Shown here: in pieces, positions 25,982-35,606 of the stretch
How the letters are laid out: each line of letters opens with the position of its first letter
Numbering within the stretch: position 1 is the first letter of the stretch
NCBI RefSeq assembly: GCF_900099605.1
Contig: NZ_FNDK01000009.1
Span: 1 to 64,000 of the forward strand
DNA from: Alteribacillus persepolensis
GTDB taxonomy: Bacteria; Bacillota; Bacilli; Bacillales; Marinococcaceae
Length of the DNA: 64,000 nt
Direction of reading: 5' to 3'
Translations under genes and position numbers: made by a program
Notes under the pieces: model-generated
What the model was told of the DNA's origin: nothing
Database searches by the model: none
What the model saw: the letters and a program-made list of their open reading frames with translations, nothing else

Positions 25982-26596
25982 CTAGTTATTAATGTATTTT
26001 TCAAACACATCGCCGAAATCTTTCACGTGGTATTTGTCACGTGTTGATTTCATCCATGAAAATCCAAATTCTGTGATATCTTTGTACTGTTCGGATATGG
26101 TCTGCTCGGTGGAGCGGGTGTTTTGTAACACGGACGCAGCTTTGTCTAAACTTTTTTCAGCCATATCCAGAACAAGACTGTTTTCATGAGTAATTTCAGA
26201 GATATAGAGAAGCGCTTTATACAAGTCTTTCAACTTTTCAATTTCATCCTTGTGTACATCGATACTAAAATGCTGATTTCCAAGCGAAAACTTGATTTCA
26301 ATATCAAGATCAATTCTGCCGGCAGTTTCAAGGAAAACATTTGAAATGTTGTGTTGTGAATATGGATAACGCTTTAAGGTTTGTTTAGAAGACGTCGCAT
26401 TTTCCCCATCCACATGAATGAGCGCTAAGTTCGTAAAGCAATACTCATCGGCTTTTGTTTTAATAAGAAAATAAATTTTTTCATCGTCTTCATTTCTCAC
26501 ATAATCATCAGCATCGGTTTTGTCATAATCTTCTGGTCCGATAATCCGGCCAATGTCTGATAAACCCAGCGCATCGGAAGCAATTTTTTTAAACAT
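25982..26596 (-). CDS. yvbH: YvbH-like bacterial PH-domain protein
   Basis: A 204-residue cytoplasmic protein. Residues 1-130 form a bacterial pleckstrin-homology-like domain (start MFKKIASDALGLSDIG, then strands through YCFTNLALIHVDGENA). Residues 135-204 make the helical YvbH-type extension (KSLDKAASVLQ, then FGFSWMK). Length equals what I recall of Bacillus YvbH. Function is unknown. It stands alone with its own terminator. The ribosome binding site GGGTG is weak. Confidence 0.72.
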   Translation of the reverse strand: MFKKIASDALGLSDIGRIIGPEDYDKTDADDYVRNEDDEKIYFLIKTKADEYCFTNLALIHVDGENATSSKQTLKRYPYSQHNISNVFLETAGRIDLDIEIKFSLGNQHFSIDVHKDEIEKLKDLYKALLYISEITHENSLVLDMAEKSLDKAASVLQNTRSTEQTISEQYKDITEFGFSWMKSTRDKYHVKDFGDVFEKYINN

Positions 26597-26810
26597 GTTT
26601 TACGCACCCTTTCCCCTGTAAAAGTGTCTTGCTACTATATTGTATCACTGTGGTGCTCAGAGGAAAGCCCGGATCTCCCCTCTGTTTGTGTTTGAAAACA
26701 GCACGGTTTCTTACATATTTATACCAACTGCCGCTAGAAGATGAAAACAAAGCAGCCCAGTGAACGTATAGCAGCAGAAACACGCGCCCCACACATTTGT
26801 TACTATGTGT

Positions 26811-26914
26811 TTACGAGATATCTTGAACGATGTAAGTCACTGCCTCATTGACTGGAATCGCCGGACGGCCGAACAGTTTCTCGACATCCTCCAACGTTTT
26901 CTGGACTTCGAACA
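26811..26914 (-). pseudogene. C-terminal remnant of an NAD(P)-binding oxidoreductase
   Basis: The minus strand reads FEVQKTLEDVEKLFGRPAIP followed by VNEAVTYIVQDIS and a stop at 26811. This resembles the end of NmrA-like or extended SDR proteins. Upstream the frame quickly loses sense and no start fits. The wider gap 26597-27182 holds only this remnant and a frame at 26915-27208 that overlaps the next gene and has no family likeness. Confidence 0.35.
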
Positions 26915-27182
26915 CTAACACCCAGTTATATAAGAAAATGCAAGGACTAGGGGAAAGGAACTTCTACTAAGTACACAACCCGTCTTGCGTGCGGTGTAGA
27001 AGTCATCACATTCTTTAACAGTACCCGTGTGAACCGGAGCGGCAGAGAAATAAGATGAGACTAAAAAATGCACATGTTCTACTGCTGAAAAATTTGGCTC
27101 ACCACCAAATCCAACCGGTGAAAGCTTTCTTCTTGGCGGGGCTGGATTCCTTTCTTCACTTGTCCCTGTAAGCACGTCCAAA

Positions 27183-27944
27183 TTAAAAAGCAGCAGTCCA
27201 ACCAGCATCTGCTGTTATCACTGTGCCGTTTACAAAACTGGATGCATCGGAAGCTAAAAATAATGCAACTTGTGCAATCTCTTCTGGCTTTCCAATGCGT
27301 GGCATTGCACCCTGACTTAGTTTTGTACGGCTGGCGCCGAACCCATGAATGTTTTTCATTGCAGAAGCAATGTTTGTGTCCACTCCGCCTGGGGCAATAG
27401 CATTACAGCGTATACCTTTGTCTGCATACATGAAGCCTGTATTTTTCGTTATACCCACCACTGCATGTTTTGAGGCTGTGTAAGCAGCACCAGCATGTGC
27501 TCCATTCAATCCGCCCGTTGAAGCAGTATTAATGATCACACCTTTTCCTTTCTCTAAAAAGATCGGCAATGTTGTACGTATAGCACGCATCACACCTTTT
27601 GTATTAATTTCAAAAATATCATCCCATTTTTCATCATCAATATCACCTGCTGGTTCCATACTGTCTGTAATACCAGCATTATTAACCAGTATATCTAATG
27701 TTCCGAATTCCTTTACCGCTGCAGCAATCATATTTTCGATATCTGCCAAATTGGCCACGTTTACTTTTACTGCTTTTGCTTCTCCTCCACTCCTAGTAAT
27801 TCCCTCTTCCACAGCTTTTGCACTGTCCAAATCAAGATCGGCTAAAACAACTTTTATATCCTCATTGGCATACAATTCCGCTATTGCTTTTCCGATACCA
27901 GATGCCGCTCCCGTTATTACCGCCACTTTCTTTTGAAGCTTCAT
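27183..27944 (-). CDS. Short-chain dehydrogenase/reductase
   Basis: A 253-residue classical SDR. The dinucleotide-binding motif TGAASGIG lies at 11-18, NNAG at 88-91, and the catalytic residues are Ser142, Tyr155 and Lys159 (YTASK). An acidic residue after strand 2 (LADLD) suggests preference for NAD. Substrate unknown; the closest group is the glucose/3-oxoacyl reductase-like SDRs. GGAGG precedes the ATG. The P450 gene lies upstream on the same strand, but a hairpin separates them. Confidence 0.88.
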   Translation of the reverse strand: MKLQKKVAVITGAASGIGKAIAELYANEDIKVVLADLDLDSAKAVEEGITRSGGEAKAVKVNVANLADIENMIAAAVKEFGTLDILVNNAGITDSMEPAGDIDDEKWDDIFEINTKGVMRAIRTTLPIFLEKGKGVIINTASTGGLNGAHAGAAYTASKHAVVGITKNTGFMYADKGIRCNAIAPGGVDTNIASAMKNIHGFGASRTKLSQGAMPRIGKPEEIAQVALFLASDASSFVNGTVITADAGWTAAF

Positions 27945-28057
27945 AGAAATGCCTCCTCAAATGCGTTATCATACTATCTATTTATGAATGAGACAGTTCC
28001 TAATCTATAATGATTAAGAACTGCTGATGCGACAATCCAGAACCACTATTCTAGAAG

Positions 28058-28076
28058 AAGGGGTTGTGACCCCCTT
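28058..28076 (-). terminator. Terminator of the P450 gene
   Basis: AAGGGG (28058-28063) pairs with CCCCTT (28071-28076). On the minus strand TTCTTCT follows. Confidence 0.5.
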
Positions 28077-28171
28077 TATTGATTCTCTTGCCAGCCGGAA
28101 TAAGTTCGAAATTATTGTCACGCTGTCTCTTCTCCAGCGCTCCCTAGCTTTTAGGCTAGTTTGGCACAAGT

Positions 28172-29404
28172 TTATTTGTACACTCTTATTGGAAGATGAG
28201 TCAAAGACTGTCCGGGAGCTGAATCTGTCAAATTGTTCTCTAAATCAAATGGTTCTATAGATTCAATCTGGGAAAAGTTTTGTAAAAACGCCTGCAATGC
28301 TATTGTCAATTCTAATCGCGCAAGAGGAGCACCTAGACAAAAGTGCGGACCATGTCCAAATGTTAAATGTTTTGTATTATTGGGACGATGAATATTGAGA
28401 GAAAATGGATCATCAAACATCCCTTCATCCATATTGGCTGCACTCATCCATGCAATAACGACATCTCCCTTTTTAAGTTCAGTGCCTAGTAAGGCATTGT
28501 CTTGTTTTACAGTTCGATCTCTTTTTCCAATATGAAAACGGTAGCGAAGCATTTCTTCAACAGCTTTTGGAACTAACTCCACATTATTTCGAAGCTCTTC
28601 ATATAGAGATGGATCATCGTAAAGAAGAGAATAAAAAGTATTTGCGAGCGCATGACTGGTGGTTTCAACACCTGCGCCTAAAATTGCCATGGTGGTTCGC
28701 ACTATTTCATCATCGGTAAACTTCTCACCATCTACCTCTGCTTTAATCAAATCAGAGATAATATCCTCAGACGGGTTTTGGCGTTTCTCCACAACAATTG
28801 GATAGAGATACTGATAATATTCTTTGGCAGCTGCTTGTTTCTTTTGTTCCAATTCCTGCTGGTTTTCCTTGTTATAAGGTTGAAAAAGAATATCTACCCA
28901 ATGTTTGAACTTTAATCTATCTTTTATAGGAACACCAAATAATTCCGCGATTACCATACTTGGTAAAGGTACTGCTAATGCTTGTACGATATCCACCGAG
29001 GTGCTTTTTTTTATGTCATCAACAAGTTCCATCGCGATTCGTTGGATGCGAGGTTCCCAGTCTTTTAAACTGCGGGGAGTAAATGCTGCTGATAATAAGG
29101 AACGTCTTTTTCGATGATGAGGAGGATCCGCATTTACTAGATTGACCTTATCCGGCGTTGTTCCTTCCTTGTTATCAGCACCCACAGTAATAGTCGTTCT
29201 ATCACCTTCACTTGAAAAGAATGTATGGTTGCTCAATACTTGTTTGACATCCTCATATTTAAAAACATGCCAAGTATTTGTTTCTTCGTGATAATAAACA
29301 GGCTTGTCGTGAAGCATTTCTTTGTACCACTGCATTGGAAAAAATTCTTCTGAACGCGATTCAAACTTCTTGACCTCTGTAAGTAAAATTGTTTCTTGAT
29401 TCAT
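28172..29404 (-). CDS. Cytochrome P450 (CYP107/CYP109-like)
   Basis: A 410-residue soluble P450. The heme-ligand loop FGHGPHFCLG puts the thiolate at Cys356; the I-helix has GAGVETTSHA (oxygen activation) and the K-helix EEMLRYR (ExxR). The size and motif set resemble Bacillus YjiB (CYP109B1) and similar hydroxylases of fatty acids and terpenoids. No ferredoxin or reductase gene is adjacent, so it must use partners encoded elsewhere. The SDR downstream could act on its product, but this is only proximity. Confidence 0.9.
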   Translation of the reverse strand: MNQETILLTEVKKFESRSEEFFPMQWYKEMLHDKPVYYHEETNTWHVFKYEDVKQVLSNHTFFSSEGDRTTITVGADNKEGTTPDKVNLVNADPPHHRKRRSLLSAAFTPRSLKDWEPRIQRIAMELVDDIKKSTSVDIVQALAVPLPSMVIAELFGVPIKDRLKFKHWVDILFQPYNKENQQELEQKKQAAAKEYYQYLYPIVVEKRQNPSEDIISDLIKAEVDGEKFTDDEIVRTTMAILGAGVETTSHALANTFYSLLYDDPSLYEELRNNVELVPKAVEEMLRYRFHIGKRDRTVKQDNALLGTELKKGDVVIAWMSAANMDEGMFDDPFSLNIHRPNNTKHLTFGHGPHFCLGAPLARLELTIALQAFLQNFSQIESIEPFDLENNLTDSAPGQSLTHLPIRVYK

Positions 29405-30204
29405 CGCGATAGCTCCCTTCCATGTTTCATTATCAATTCAAAAGACTAACCGGTTTATCTTCACTTACAATTCCCCGTCTTTATTTTCCATCAAAGGACA
29501 GTTCATCACTATTTTTAAAATTCCCACTCCTCTTTATCCTTCGCTGAAATCGAAAATCTGTGGAAGTCTTACTCATTATTTCCATTGTCAACACATGTTC
29601 TTACTGCGTGATTACTCAATGTACTAACCTCAAACTTCCTCTCTCTTCTTGCAAACATTCATATCATTTCAAAAAATTAATTTGATAAATAGTTTATTTT
29701 ATTTACTGTTTAATCACTTCACATTTTAACACTTAGAACAGCTTTCTAACAAGAGTCTTATTAAATAGTTCTTTCAGCTGCATTTACATGTTTATAGGAA
29801 AGTTTGGTAAGAGAACACTGCCTTAATACTCCATTTTTTCCTTAGAAAACACGGCATAATAGATGAAATCTGTATCATACAACAAAAGAGCACTTTCTTT
29901 ACTCTAATGGTTAGAAATCAGTATGTAACGCTTGAAACAAATTCCACTTCTCCTTCTCCACATTAAGCATGCTAGTTCCCCGGTCACCCTATAAGTTCTT
30001 TGTTTCTCTTTGAGACAAGCTGGTTTCAGCAAACGCGATTGTATCATTGCCTTTTCGGTTTTATAATTACAATTTCACCCCGTACATTTCTTGCTTCCTA
30101 TAATTGAAAATGCTTACAGAAGGATTTGCTGCGTACCCGAAGAACAATATAAAAAGAACGCAATTCCCATGCCAGGAAAGCGTTCTTTCAACTAATAAGG
30201 GTTT
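29405..30204. other. 800-bp stretch without a recognisable gene
   Basis: A+T-rich sequence between the P450 gene and the insertion element. It should hold the P450 promoter. A hairpin (AAAGAACGC at 30153-30161 with GCGTTCTTT at 30180-30188) lies near its right end. No open frame resembles a protein family. Confidence 0.5.
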
Positions 30205-30242
30205 TTCTTTTTGGCTCTGTTAAAGTTTAATGTTGATATTAT

Positions 30243-30288
30243 TTATAAAAGTGGAACTTCCCAATTTATGGAAGTTCCACTTTTATAA
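30243..30288. terminator. Perfect 19-bp hairpin inside the element
   Basis: TTATAAAAGTGGAACTTCC (30243-30261) pairs with its exact complement at 30270-30288, 8-nt loop. It lies next to the left end and could stop transcription entering or leaving the element. Confidence 0.6.
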
Positions 30289-30386
30289 TATTCGCTTGTT
30301 AAACTAACGCCCTCTTTACTTTAGGTAATTATATTCACAAAATGACTAAATACAAAATAAAAAGACAGTGTTGACGTTTAGTTTCC

Positions 30387-30626
30387 CTACTGTCTGCTTA
30401 ATCTCTCTATGTCAGATTCAACTTTGTAAACTTTTTTATTCAGTACTTCAGTTTTGTCATCAACATGTTCAGTGATTTTCTCTGTATAAGTCCCTAAACT
30501 TTCAATCAAGTTTTGCTGTAATTTTTGTTGCCCGACTTCTAGCCTTGCTTGTCCCGTTTTTAGTTCACCAATATCTGTCTTTATGTCTTTCAGCTCACTT
30601 AAAATTTGTTTTAATATATCCTCCAC
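30387..30626 (-). CDS. Small coiled-coil protein inside the element
   Basis: A 79-residue, highly charged protein that should be one long helix or coiled coil (heptads through ILSELKDIKTDIGELKTG and onward). GTG start after GGAGG at good spacing. No enzyme motif. Similar short coiled-coil proteins occur in phage and mobile regions. It is a likely passenger of the insertion element; function unknown. Confidence 0.55.
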   Translation of the reverse strand: MEDILKQILSELKDIKTDIGELKTGQARLEVGQQKLQQNLIESLGTYTEKITEHVDDKTEVLNKKVYKVESDIERLSRQ

Positions 30627-30785
30627 AGAACTTACCTCCGCTCCAAGATAATATAAACTAATTATACCACCAATAAACTATTTAACCATATATAATTAAA
30701 TTAAAAGTAAATGTTTTCATGTATCAAATTTCCAAATGGATATATAATTGCCTTTTATAACAAAACCCAACGGTTAGTGAAATTT

Positions 30786-31055
30786 TTATTTACTGTTACC
30801 TGAAACTTTCCATGATTTAAATGACAAATAACAAGCAACGAAAAACATTATTATTCCACCTATCCAATAATACAAAGTTTGTGGCAAATAAAAATTAAAA
30901 TATGTCGTAATTACGCCTGCCATTAAACTTAGAACAAATATTGCTATCCATATAAATAAACTTTCTAACAAAAAAGGGAGAAGTTTGAGTTTTTTCTGCT
31001 GCCTTCGAATTAAACCCCACGCTCCGATTGCACCAATGTATGGCGTCCAGTCCAT
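30786..31055 (-). CDS. Small membrane protein inside the element
   Basis: An 89-residue protein with two strong membrane helices (about 27-50 and 58-78) and a basic loop RRQQKKLK near the N-terminus. AAGGAG lies 8 nt before the ATG. No family recognised. It lies between the transposase remnant and the coiled-coil gene on the same strand. Either a passenger gene or a host gene captured between the repeats. Confidence 0.55.
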   Translation of the reverse strand: MDWTPYIGAIGAWGLIRRQQKKLKLLPFLLESLFIWIAIFVLSLMAGVITTYFNFYLPQTLYYWIGGIIMFFVACYLSFKSWKVSGNSK

Positions 31056-31137
31056 ATTCTCACTCCTTTGTTAAACCTTTTGTTTATATTACACCATGTT
31101 CAACGATTCTGCCCGTTAGTTGAACAAGCAGTAATGT

Positions 31138-31833
31138 TTATATCGTGAATTTAGATAACCTAAGTGTATCATGTGTTTCCATATTTTGTATTAAATTCCC
31201 TTTAATCACCAAGTCATTCATAGTAATAGGATTCCTTTGATGTTGAATGGATTCTAACACCTGAAACCAGGCAAGGTAATTATTTAGATATTTAGTTGCA
31301 ACTCCATTAAAACGTTGTATCCATCCTTTAAGCCTTCGGTGATAATTGTTAACGTTCTGGATATGGTATAGCCCCTTTGTGCGAACCTTACCATCAGACT
31401 TGAATTGATAAATATCCATCCCTTTTTCAGCTGCATATGTTTTAAAGGCACGCCAAGAATCGGTGCATAATACATTTTCGTTTGAAAGTTTATGTCCGAT
31501 GGCCTTGTCTAACTGCTCTTTTGTTAATCGACCCATTCCCAATGTCTTCGAAAAAGCCATCTTTTCACGGTCTCTTGCGACTAAGACACAAACTTGTTCG
31601 TTGCTTATGCCCCGTTTCTTAGCGGAACCTCCACGTTTGCGGGGTTTTCTGTCTTTTATCTTTCTTTGCCCTTTTTCTGAGTATAGGAAATAGGTCTCGT
31701 CCATTTCAACGATACCTTCAAAATTAGAAATTTCAATTTGTTTTAATGATGATAAGAGTTTGTGCCTCCAGTAGAACAATGTAACGTGAGTAATATTCCC
31801 AACTAATTCAGCAGATTTACGCAGAGAATATCC
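31138..31833 (-). pseudogene. IS1595-family transposase, 5'-truncated
   Basis: The intact part begins GYSLRKSAELVG right after a stop codon located in the right terminal repeat, and runs through the ISXO2-like DDE domain (EMDETYF, then LCTDSWRAF, then YHRRLKGWI). The N-terminal zinc-ribbon and helix-turn-helix part of a normal transposase of about 300 residues is absent, with no room for it before the repeat. The remaining frame is open for over 210 codons without further damage, so the deletion seems recent. It could not bind the ends by itself. Confidence 0.75.
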
Positions 31834-31952
31834 TTAGACTTTAACAGAGCTTTCTTTTTAAAACAGCCTCACCGAAGAGACAAATAAACCACTCCCTTCT
31901 GCCGAATGAAAAGCAGTGATCAGTATATTAAATATCTCTTATCCTATTTGCG

Positions 31953-33212
31953 CTATTTTTCTTTTTTCGACATCGTGAGTGCCTGTTTGATACCGTTTTT
32001 GAATGAAAATTTACCGTACATCAGGACTCCGCCTTTATATATACGCGCTGCAAGGAGGTTGATGAGTATGGCGCTTAGTATTAACAGTCCAACAATCAAG
32101 ATCGTTTCCCATACTGGTACGGTTCCCATTCCAATACGAAGAAATAAAAGCTGCGGCGTAAAAAAGGGAATATAGGATAGAACGTGAATAAAAATATTAT
32201 CGGGTGCATTTAGTCCAAAGATAGCCATAAAAAAAGCAATCATGGCTAGAAAAATCAACGGCTGAATAGCCTGGTTGACCTCTTCTGCCCGGCTTACAAG
32301 AGCCCCTAGCATCGCTGCCATGCCACCGTAGACGAAATACCCAAGAATAATAAGAATAAGCGCATATACCAGCAGAGACACATCAGCAGCTCCACCTAGA
32401 ATAGATGAAAGCATATTATTATCGTTTATTAGAAAACCTATAATTACCGCCGCTACAAGAGAGGCAAGATTGACAAGACCGACGATGCCAATTCCCACTA
32501 GCTTTCCAAACATTTGAACAATAGGATTCACACTAGACACAATAAGTTCCATCACCCGTGAAGATTTCTCTGTTGCGACTTCAGTGGCAATCATCGACCC
32601 AAGGGATAGAACGATCAAATAAATAACAAATACAAGGCCATATACCATCCAATATGCTTGCATATGCGTTTCCTCAGTCTGTACTTCTCCATTCTTTGTA
32701 AGAGGTTGTTCAATAAAAGCAACAGGCGAATAAATCATCGCAAGTTCTTCTTCGTTCAAATCCAGCTGATTCGTGACCACAGATTCTTTTACACGCTGTA
32801 CATCTTGTTCTACTTCTTGACCCATCCTGTAATCATTGCCACTTCCGAAAAGTTCAGCCTCTAAATTGGCCGGATCTCCATTCAGTGTAAGTACAAAATC
32901 GTATACTTCGTTTCTAGCTTGTTCCAACGCTTCCTGTTGATTACCATCCGTATAGTTCACGTAGTGAAAAGACCCTTCCTCATTAGACGCAAGCATTTCT
33001 CCCATCGTATCATTACTCGTTGTATTGTCTACCACAGCAATACTTTGCGGTACATCTTCGTCCTGTTCATCGTTTGAAAAACTGGATAAAATAGTGTTTG
33101 CATTCATCATGCCGATAATAAGAAGCATCGTAATGACGGTGGACCATATAAAAGCTTTTGATCGTATTCGCTTGCCGGCTGTATGTGTAACGGTAATCCA
33201 GAAGTTATTCAT
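31953..33212 (-). CDS. yhaP: ABC-2 exporter permease, YhaP/NatB-like
   Basis: A 419-residue permease. One N-terminal helix (about 20-40) is followed by a large extracytoplasmic domain (about 45-170) and then five or six helices (from about 175). EVATEKSSRVMELIVSS is the conserved cytoplasmic loop of this group. ATG at 33212 overlaps the end of the ATPase gene, preceded by GGGGGAGA. Length agrees with Bacillus YhaP. Related NatAB pumps expel sodium; the YhaQP substrate is not established. The insertion element ends about 100 bp downstream. Confidence 0.85.
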   Translation of the reverse strand: MNNFWITVTHTAGKRIRSKAFIWSTVITMLLIIGMMNANTILSSFSNDEQDEDVPQSIAVVDNTTSNDTMGEMLASNEEGSFHYVNYTDGNQQEALEQARNEVYDFVLTLNGDPANLEAELFGSGNDYRMGQEVEQDVQRVKESVVTNQLDLNEEELAMIYSPVAFIEQPLTKNGEVQTEETHMQAYWMVYGLVFVIYLIVLSLGSMIATEVATEKSSRVMELIVSSVNPIVQMFGKLVGIGIVGLVNLASLVAAVIIGFLINDNNMLSSILGGAADVSLLVYALILIILGYFVYGGMAAMLGALVSRAEEVNQAIQPLIFLAMIAFFMAIFGLNAPDNIFIHVLSYIPFFTPQLLFLRIGMGTVPVWETILIVGLLILSAILINLLAARIYKGGVLMYGKFSFKNGIKQALTMSKKEK

Positions 33213-34107
33213 TATCGTCTCCCCCTGCTTTATCCACAAATATATCGTGTAATGACGGCTCTTCTACCTCAAATTTCCGAACATACCCTGTCTCAGCAAT
33301 CGCAATAAACAAATCTTCAGCTGCCTTTTCATTTTCTACACTCACAATGGCTCCACCATTTGTTTTTTCTACATTCATCACTCCGTGGATAGAATTCAAA
33401 AATTCCAGGTTGTAACCTGCCTGAATGATGACATTTTTCATTCCATACGACCGTTTAATATCTCTTAAGTTCCCTTGTAAAACCGCCCGTCCGCGTTTTA
33501 ACATAATAAGATCTTCACACAGCTCTTCCACATTCCTCATTTGGTGGCTGGAAAAGACAATGGTTGTTCCCATTTTCTGAAGATCCTGAATCGCTTCTTT
33601 CAGCATATCTGTGTTTACTGGATCTAGGCCACTAAATGGTTCGTCTAAAATTAAAAGTTCAGGACGATGCAGTACACTTGCGATAAATTGAATTTTTTGT
33701 TGATTACCCTTTGATAATTCTTCTACTTTCTTATTTTCGTACTCCGTTACTCGAAATCTTTCCAGCCACTCACGCATGGCCCCTATAACATCACTTTTCT
33801 TCATCCCTTTCAGTCTCATCAAATAAAGTAACTGTTCTTTTACTGTTAACTTCGGGTATAGTCCTCTCTCCTCTGGAAGATAGCCCACTAAGTGAGTCCG
33901 TTTATAAGAGAGAGGGCTCCCTCCCCAAGTCACATAACCTTCCGTTGGGTCGAGCAACCCTAATATCATACGGAATGTCGTCGTTTTTCCCGCTCCATTA
34001 GCTCCAAGCATTCCAAACATACTGCCCTTTTCTACTGTCAGCGTGATACCATCTACAGCTTTGTGCCTGCCAAATTCTTTTTTCACATCATGAATCACTA
34101 AAGTCAT
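33205..34107 (-). CDS. yhaQ: ABC exporter ATPase, YhaQ/NatA-like
   Basis: A 300-residue ATPase with Walker A GANGAGKTT (36-44), signature LSKGNQQK, Walker B LLILDEPFSGLDP and the switch histidine SSHQM. A C-terminal DUF4162-like domain (about 215-300) is typical of NatA relatives. ATG at 34107 lies behind AGGAG. It overlaps the permease gene by eight bases and should form a homodimer bound to it. Confidence 0.88.
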   Translation of the reverse strand: MTLVIHDVKKEFGRHKAVDGITLTVEKGSMFGMLGANGAGKTTTFRMILGLLDPTEGYVTWGGSPLSYKRTHLVGYLPEERGLYPKLTVKEQLLYLMRLKGMKKSDVIGAMREWLERFRVTEYENKKVEELSKGNQQKIQFIASVLHRPELLILDEPFSGLDPVNTDMLKEAIQDLQKMGTTIVFSSHQMRNVEELCEDLIMLKRGRAVLQGNLRDIKRSYGMKNVIIQAGYNLEFLNSIHGVMNVEKTNGGAIVSVENEKAAEDLFIAIAETGYVRKFEVEEPSLHDIFVDKAGGDDNE

Positions 34108-34522
34108 CGCACCACAATCTCCTTTCTTGCCAATCTCTATCATTTACCCTTTCTCAAACAAAACAAAGAAAAACACCTTATCCCATGTAACATGCCTTAT
34201 TTTACTCGTCTGCCTTTTACTATGGACGTTGTTAGCCAAATTCGTTCGTAACCTTGAATAAGACTCTCTTTTCACTGTCCGCCATTTCCTAAAAACATCT
34301 TATCAATATTCCTCTATGTTTCATATAATGTCTGATTCCAAAAGAAAGCTTTAAAAAATCAATCATCTAGATGCATCGCTCCTGCTTTCCTTTCAGAATT
34401 AAATAAGTTGTTTATGAAAACAGGGCATTTCTTCTCCTTTTTTCCACCTGCCTTTTAGTCAATAAGGTTATCCTGTTTTTGTCACGGGAATAGTAATAAT
34501 AAGAGCGGCAAGGAGGGGTATA
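34108..34522. other. Divergent intergenic region, yhaQ to czcD
   Basis: A 415-bp A+T-rich gap. It must contain two divergent promoters. I see no clear metal-regulator operator, riboswitch or terminator in it. Confidence 0.4.
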
Positions 34523-35455
34523 ATGGGGCATGATCATACACATGGGGCTAATAAAAAAGCTCTCATGATCAGCTTTATTATTATTACCGGCTATATGTTC
34601 GTTGAAGCGATTGGCGGATTTTTAACAAACAGTCTTGCGTTGTTATCAGATGCCGGACATATGTTAAGTGATTCTATATCGTTGGGAATTGGTTTATTAG
34701 CCTTTACTTTAGGAGAAAAAACGGCTGATTATAACAAAACGTTCGGATATAAACGCTTTGAAATTTTAGCCGCTGTTTTTAATGGTGTTACACTTTTACT
34801 CATTGCGCTATATATTTTTTATGAAGCGTACCACCGTTTTCAAAATCCTCCGCAAGTAGCATCTGCGGGCATGTTGACAATAGCTGTCATTGGCTTGTTT
34901 GTCAACATTATAGTTGCCTGGATTCTCATGCGCGGCGATACAGAGGAAAACCTTAATCTCCGTGCCGCTTTTTTGCACGTATTAGGGGATTTACTGGGAT
35001 CCATTAGTGCCATTACGGCGGCATTGCTTATAATCTTTTTGAACTGGTCATGGGCAGATCCCTTAGCAAGTGTTATCGTCGCAGTACTCGTATTAATTAG
35101 CGGATGGCGTGTAACAAAAGATGCGGTACATGTATTAATGGAAGGGACTCCGAAAAATATTGAAATAGATGACATTGTCAAGACCTTAGAAGACATACCA
35201 GAAGTCCAAAACATCCATGACTTGCATGTTTGGAGTATTACGAGTGGACAACATGCCTTGTCTTGTCACGCTGTCGTAAGAGAAGACTTATCGATTCGTG
35301 ACAGCCAGCAAATATTAAGGTCTGTTGAAAAGCGATTAAAAGAAAAAGGAATTGGTCATATTACTGTGCAGATGGAAAGCGAAGAGAACCCCCATGACGA
35401 TACCCTTTTATGTGAACATCACCATAAACCGTCCTCTCAACCGCACAAGCATTAG
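34523..35455 (+). CDS. czcD: CzcD-type cation diffusion facilitator
   Basis: A 310-residue CDF metal exporter. His-rich ends (MGHDHTHG at the start, CEHHHKPSSQPHKH at the end) flank six helices and a C-terminal cytoplasmic domain. Helix 2 has SLALLSDAGHMLSD and helix 5 AFLHVLGDLLGS, the HxxxD zinc-site pairs. This fits Bacillus CzcD (zinc, cobalt, cadmium efflux). AAGGAGG precedes the ATG. It converges with the amidase gene at a shared hairpin. Confidence 0.9.
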   Translation: MGHDHTHGANKKALMISFIIITGYMFVEAIGGFLTNSLALLSDAGHMLSDSISLGIGLLAFTLGEKTADYNKTFGYKRFEILAAVFNGVTLLLIALYIFYEAYHRFQNPPQVASAGMLTIAVIGLFVNIIVAWILMRGDTEENLNLRAAFLHVLGDLLGSISAITAALLIIFLNWSWADPLASVIVAVLVLISGWRVTKDAVHVLMEGTPKNIEIDDIVKTLEDIPEVQNIHDLHVWSITSGQHALSCHAVVREDLSIRDSQQILRSVEKRLKEKGIGHITVQMESEENPHDDTLLCEHHHKPSSQPHKH

Positions 35456-35578
35456 CGCACTTGCTGAAAAACTAATAGTCCGCTCCCAATCTGTCAACCA
35501 TTATGAAAAGTTTGTCACTGGGGGTGCAGCATTTCCTTTACCCATCCCTTCCTACTTCATGTCATGCACTAATGAAAA

Positions 35579-35606
35579 AATAAGCAGGAACCTTCCCCTG
35601 CTTATT
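35579..35606. terminator. Terminator of the amidase gene
   Basis: AATAAGCAGG pairs with CCTGCTTATT, including the amidase stop codon. TTTTTTC follows on the minus strand and TGTGTTTTG on the plus strand. Confidence 0.85.

Larger units (their letters stand above)
30213..31851 (-). mobile_element. Deletion derivative of an IS1595-type element with passenger genes
   Basis: The ends are inverted repeats: GGCTCTGTTAAAGTTTAA at 30213-30230 and, on the other strand, AGCTCTGTTAAAGTCTAA ending at 31851 (17 of 19 positions alike over the longest alignment). Both ends are flanked by TTCTTTTT (30205-30212 and 31852-31859), the 8-bp target duplication size of the IS1595 family. Inside are a 5'-truncated IS1595-type transposase and two small genes. 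The transposase reading starts directly at the right repeat, so its N-terminal part was deleted. The target is T-rich, so the duplication is slightly less certain. Confidence 0.7.

Noticed and set aside
26589-26792. 67-codon minus-strand frame upstream of the PH-domain gene
   Set aside because: No ribosome binding site, low-complexity content and no likeness to a family.
26915-27208. 97-codon minus-strand frame after the SDR gene
   Set aside because: It overlaps the SDR stop, lacks a usable start and does not resemble a protein.
34108-34522. MerR- or ArsR-type operator for czcD
   Set aside because: No dyad of the right spacing at the expected promoter position was found.
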